A stretch of 7,265 nucleotides of DNA, taken from contig DCIP01000129.1 of NCBI GenBank assembly GCA_002317115.1, forward strand, positions 1-7,265. Reading direction: 5' to 3'. Origin of the DNA: Candidatus Scybalocola fimicaballi (GTDB taxonomy: Bacteria > Bacteroidota > Bacteroidia > Bacteroidales > Paludibacteraceae). The translations under genes were made by a program, and so were the position numbers. Positions within the stretch are counted from its first letter, which is position 1, and every line of letters begins with the position of its first letter. Below are positions 5,137 through 7,265 of this stretch, piece by piece. The notes beneath the pieces were generated by a model. The model searched no databases. It worked only from the letters and a program-made list of their open reading frames with translations, and was not told the origin of the DNA.

Positions 5137-7032
5137 TTATTTATCCACCGACTCCCAAGAGATCGTCTTCTGATCTCTCACACAATTCACAAGCAATTCC
5201 TGCCTCTTTTCGTAGTTTGGCATCACGGAGAAATCCATGGAATAGCTACTGTTTCGTGTGATTTTTGGATATTGTGTTACAGTCTCATCTTTACCTTCTC
5301 CAAATTTATTACCTTTCTTGATAATATATTTGGCATATAGGGTCCAATCGTAGTTGCCAAGACGACCAGATGTTTGAATCTGACTTCTCTGCTTTGACAG
5401 AACACCTTCATCGCTAATTGTCAACAGATTATATCTATAAAAAGTAACTAATAAAGCCCAAATAGACTCCCAATAATCCTTTTCTTGATCGTGAGTCTTC
5501 ATAAGATTCATTGTATATTTCGACTCTATAGCACTGGGATTATCAAGCTTAAAATGAACATATTGAATATTGTTATGTTTTGTGATAGTTCCTCTATTAT
5601 TTTTAGTTTCAGGAGTATTGGCAACCGGAGATCCGTCAATATCTTCATAAGCATAATCCCAATCCCAGCTAGGAGCCGTCTGTTGCTGAAAATACACTTC
5701 TCCATTATCAACATACATATCATTGTCAATGTTTATTTGAAAATGACGAAGCATATATACCTTTTCTCCTGCAAGTTTTGTTTTACATATAGGATCTTCC
5801 AACTTCCAGAATACTTGATCAGCATAAGGTATTTCGGCATTAGATTCCTGCTTACTTGACGTACATATCTTCGTGCCATCATAAGCAATCGAATACAATT
5901 TCTCATTATTCCAAATCACGTATGCATTTGCAGTATCGATGACGGTCGTCTTTAATCCCAAATTTTTTCCTCTGTCAACTTTCAAATCGTATGTGTAAGC
6001 ATCTCCTGTACCTTTATTATTCTCAAACACATACATAGAGACAACAAGGTCATCTCCATTCTCTATCTTGTTGATAACATGATCATTTATCTTCGATCCT
6101 CCTAATGCCTCTAAAATATTGAAATTTACAGTGCCTGTCTCTGAAGGAGTGTAATTATTCCCTTTTGCCACACTATCATGAAAATAGTTGGTGCTTTTTG
6201 CAAGAATTTTCTTTATGACAAACTCATCCACATAGACATTATTTGGCAAATTTTCCTTTGATTCATAATCTTTATATTGTCCCGTAAAGTTTCTGAATGT
6301 CACCTCAAGACGGGCACAGACACGTCTCATGTGAACTGAAAATTTTGTGGCACCCTTCTTTACCTCTGCATCTGCCGTGCCATTTACGGGCATTCCCGTG
6401 CATTTTTTAGTCACTTTATCGCCACCAACCTTATAGTTTCCAGATTCAGGCACAAAACTAAGACTATAAAGATCTGCGTCATCGACACTAAGCGTCGCCT
6501 TTATCAAATTATTTATCTCAGCATAATCTCCAATCTTTTTCCTTGTAGCCTCTACTGTATATCCATTTATCGTATTCCATCTATCCATATCCACATTTCC
6601 AAAAGCATAAACCTTAGCTTTTTTTCCGTCGGTTGTATATATCTGCACATCTGGAAATATTACTTCATACTGTTTCACTCCTGTCGACGTCGGACGGTCT
6701 CCATACCATTTGTTGCAATGGATAGCATATACAGAATCCTTGTCATTGGTTACAACCACAACAATATTCTGAAAACGTCCGCCATTCTCTGTCTGGTCGT
6801 GATCTATATTGGCCTGGTCATTTCCGGCTCGAGTCCCCTCTAGGCCGACAGACAACGCTGGGGCTGCAGCAGAAACAGTGATTGTAGTAGTGACAAATCT
6901 ACCACTACGCACATCTGTAGCGTCGTTCTCTTTTTTATCCTGCTCCATTTCTTCATCGTCGGAGCAAGCAAAAGAAACGATTCCCAATAGCATTGCTATC
7001 AATAGCGTGTATATATATTTCAATTTTTTCAT
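5137..7032 (-). CDS. FimA/Mfa1-like fimbrial subunit lipoprotein (type V pilin family)
   Basis: This 631-aa precursor starts at ATG 7032, overlapping the upstream stop as ATGA and preceded by GAGGGAGAG (7046-7038). The lipoprotein signal peptide ends FAC, with Cys23 followed by SDDEE, an acidic export-type sequence. The first 100 residues line up with P. gingivalis FimA as I recall it. TTITVSA...GLEGTRAGND then IVVVVTN corresponds to FimA's TISVVL...NRAFGVGDD then LTVMVYN. Arg68-Ala69 is therefore the likely protease maturation site that frees the groove for donor-strand polymerisation. HMRRVCARLEVTF (234-246) corresponds to the family's KRVHARMAFTE strand, and DDLVVSMYVFEN (327-338) to its YVLEN segment. 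The protein is much longer than FimA (about 380 aa), nearer Mfa1 (about 560). Residues about 365-530 match nothing I recognise, and the C-terminus lacks the usual RNHKY...AEW ending. It is probably a structural or accessory fimbrial subunit on the cell surface. Confidence 0.75.
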   Translation of the reverse strand: MKKLKYIYTLLIAMLLGIVSFACSDDEEMEQDKKENDATDVRSGRFVTTTITVSAAAPALSVGLEGTRAGNDQANIDHDQTENGGRFQNIVVVVTNDKDSVYAIHCNKWYGDRPTSTGVKQYEVIFPDVQIYTTDGKKAKVYAFGNVDMDRWNTINGYTVEATRKKIGDYAEINNLIKATLSVDDADLYSLSFVPESGNYKVGGDKVTKKCTGMPVNGTADAEVKKGATKFSVHMRRVCARLEVTFRNFTGQYKDYESKENLPNNVYVDEFVIKKILAKSTNYFHDSVAKGNNYTPSETGTVNFNILEALGGSKINDHVINKIENGDDLVVSMYVFENNKGTGDAYTYDLKVDRGKNLGLKTTVIDTANAYVIWNNEKLYSIAYDGTKICTSSKQESNAEIPYADQVFWKLEDPICKTKLAGEKVYMLRHFQINIDNDMYVDNGEVYFQQQTAPSWDWDYAYEDIDGSPVANTPETKNNRGTITKHNNIQYVHFKLDNPSAIESKYTMNLMKTHDQEKDYWESIWALLVTFYRYNLLTISDEGVLSKQRSQIQTSGRLGNYDWTLYAKYIIKKGNKFGEGKDETVTQYPKITRNSSYSMDFSVMPNYEKRQELLVNCVRDQKTISWESVDK

Positions 7033-7046
7033 TTCAACTCTCCCTC
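7029..7046 (-). promoter_or_regulatory. ATGA stop-start overlap with Shine-Dalgarno for the FimA-like gene
   Basis: On the minus strand GAGGGAGAG (7046-7038) precedes ATG (7032-7030), whose last two bases start the upstream TGA stop (7031-7029). This is the clearest ribosome-binding site among the fully visible gene starts and supports coupled translation of two fimbrial subunits. Confidence 0.7.
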
Positions 7047-7265
7047 ATATTCATGTTTATCCCAGTCGGCAACATCTATATTGACATTCACCTGATACTC
7101 ATACATTCCGACAGTATAAGTATACTTGGTTCCTGCCACCCACTTATCAATTTTGTTTCCTGCTGTAAGATCAACTCTCGCCTTCAATCTTTTTCCTACA
7201 CCCGGATCGGTATTTCCAAAATAAAACTCCACCTCACCGTAGATATCACGCTTTAATTCGACATT
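7029..7265 (-). CDS. Fimbrillin-like protein, partial (C-terminal 78 residues)
   Basis: The frame is open from the right edge to the TGA at 7031-7029, so only the C-terminus is seen. It reads as beta-rich segments: ELKRDIYGEVEFYFGN, then RLKARVDLTAGNKI. It then reaches the fimbrillin-family ending pattern KWVAGTKYTYTV...VNVNIDVADW and a short polar tail. Many Mfa/FimA-like proteins end in this way, with a hydrophobic G-x-K-Y-x-Y-T-V strand followed by a W-terminated strand. This end is thought to take part in strand exchange between subunits. The stop codon overlaps the next gene's start (ATGA), so the two are in one operon and probably translationally coupled. The signal peptide, length and promoter lie outside the window. 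Confidence 0.65.
   Translation of the reverse strand, partial: NVELKRDIYGEVEFYFGNTDPGVGKRLKARVDLTAGNKIDKWVAGTKYTYTVGMYEYQVNVNIDVADWDKHEYEGELK

Noticed and set aside
5485..5859. A 124-codon plus-strand frame inside the FimA-like gene
   Set aside because: It is rich in isoleucine and phenylalanine with no coherent domain, as expected for the antisense of an AT-rich coding region.

Overview
The window looks like a piece of a Bacteroidales chromosome (Prevotella, Bacteroides or a relative; I cannot fix the genus). The evidence is FimA/Mfa-type fimbrillin lipoproteins with acidic residues after the lipobox cysteine, candidate TAnnTTTG -7 promoter boxes, mostly weak or absent Shine-Dalgarno sites, and a Y1-type transposase with a C-terminal extension of the kind I associate with Bacteroidetes. 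There are three complete plus-strand genes, two complete minus-strand genes, and one partial minus-strand gene at each edge. No rRNA, tRNA or CRISPR array is visible.

Left part (1-1871). A small ribbon-helix-helix-like DNA-binding protein (minus strand, cut by the left edge) is divergent from a 211-aa Schlafen AlbA_2-domain protein with a winged-helix-like tail. The two share a 98-bp AT-rich intergenic region. A 12-nt element, TTTTATACAAAA, occurs there and again just after the AlbA_2 gene. Next is a solitary family-2 glycosyltransferase (rhamnosyltransferase-like). Its leader of about 100 nt has a candidate promoter and a perfect 12-bp palindrome.

Middle (1872-3121). A REP-associated-tyrosine-transposase-like protein (RAYT, Y1_Tnp/HUH) is fused to a DprA/LOG-like Rossmann domain. 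The gene is bracketed by a 9-bp inverted repeat (ATGCGGAAT...ATTCCGCAT) and preceded by an imperfect hairpin. It carries a perfect 27-nt palindrome inside the reading frame, between the nuclease motifs. A strong stem-loop terminator separates it from the convergent operon on its right.

Right part (3122-7265). This is the 3' end of a type V fimbrial operon read leftwards. In transcription order it has the C-terminus of a fimbrillin-like protein, a 631-aa FimA/Mfa1-like subunit coupled to it by an ATGA overlap, and a 650-aa lipoprotein. The lipoprotein has a fimbrillin-like start, a duplicated beta-rich module and a C-terminal FISUMP-like (C-type-lectin-like) domain. The likely reading is structural subunits followed by an accessory, possibly tip or adhesin, subunit at the end of the operon. 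These genes look more AT-rich than those on the left.

Most worth a second look are the RAYT-Rossmann fusion with its palindromes, and the modular lectin-like fimbrial lipoprotein.
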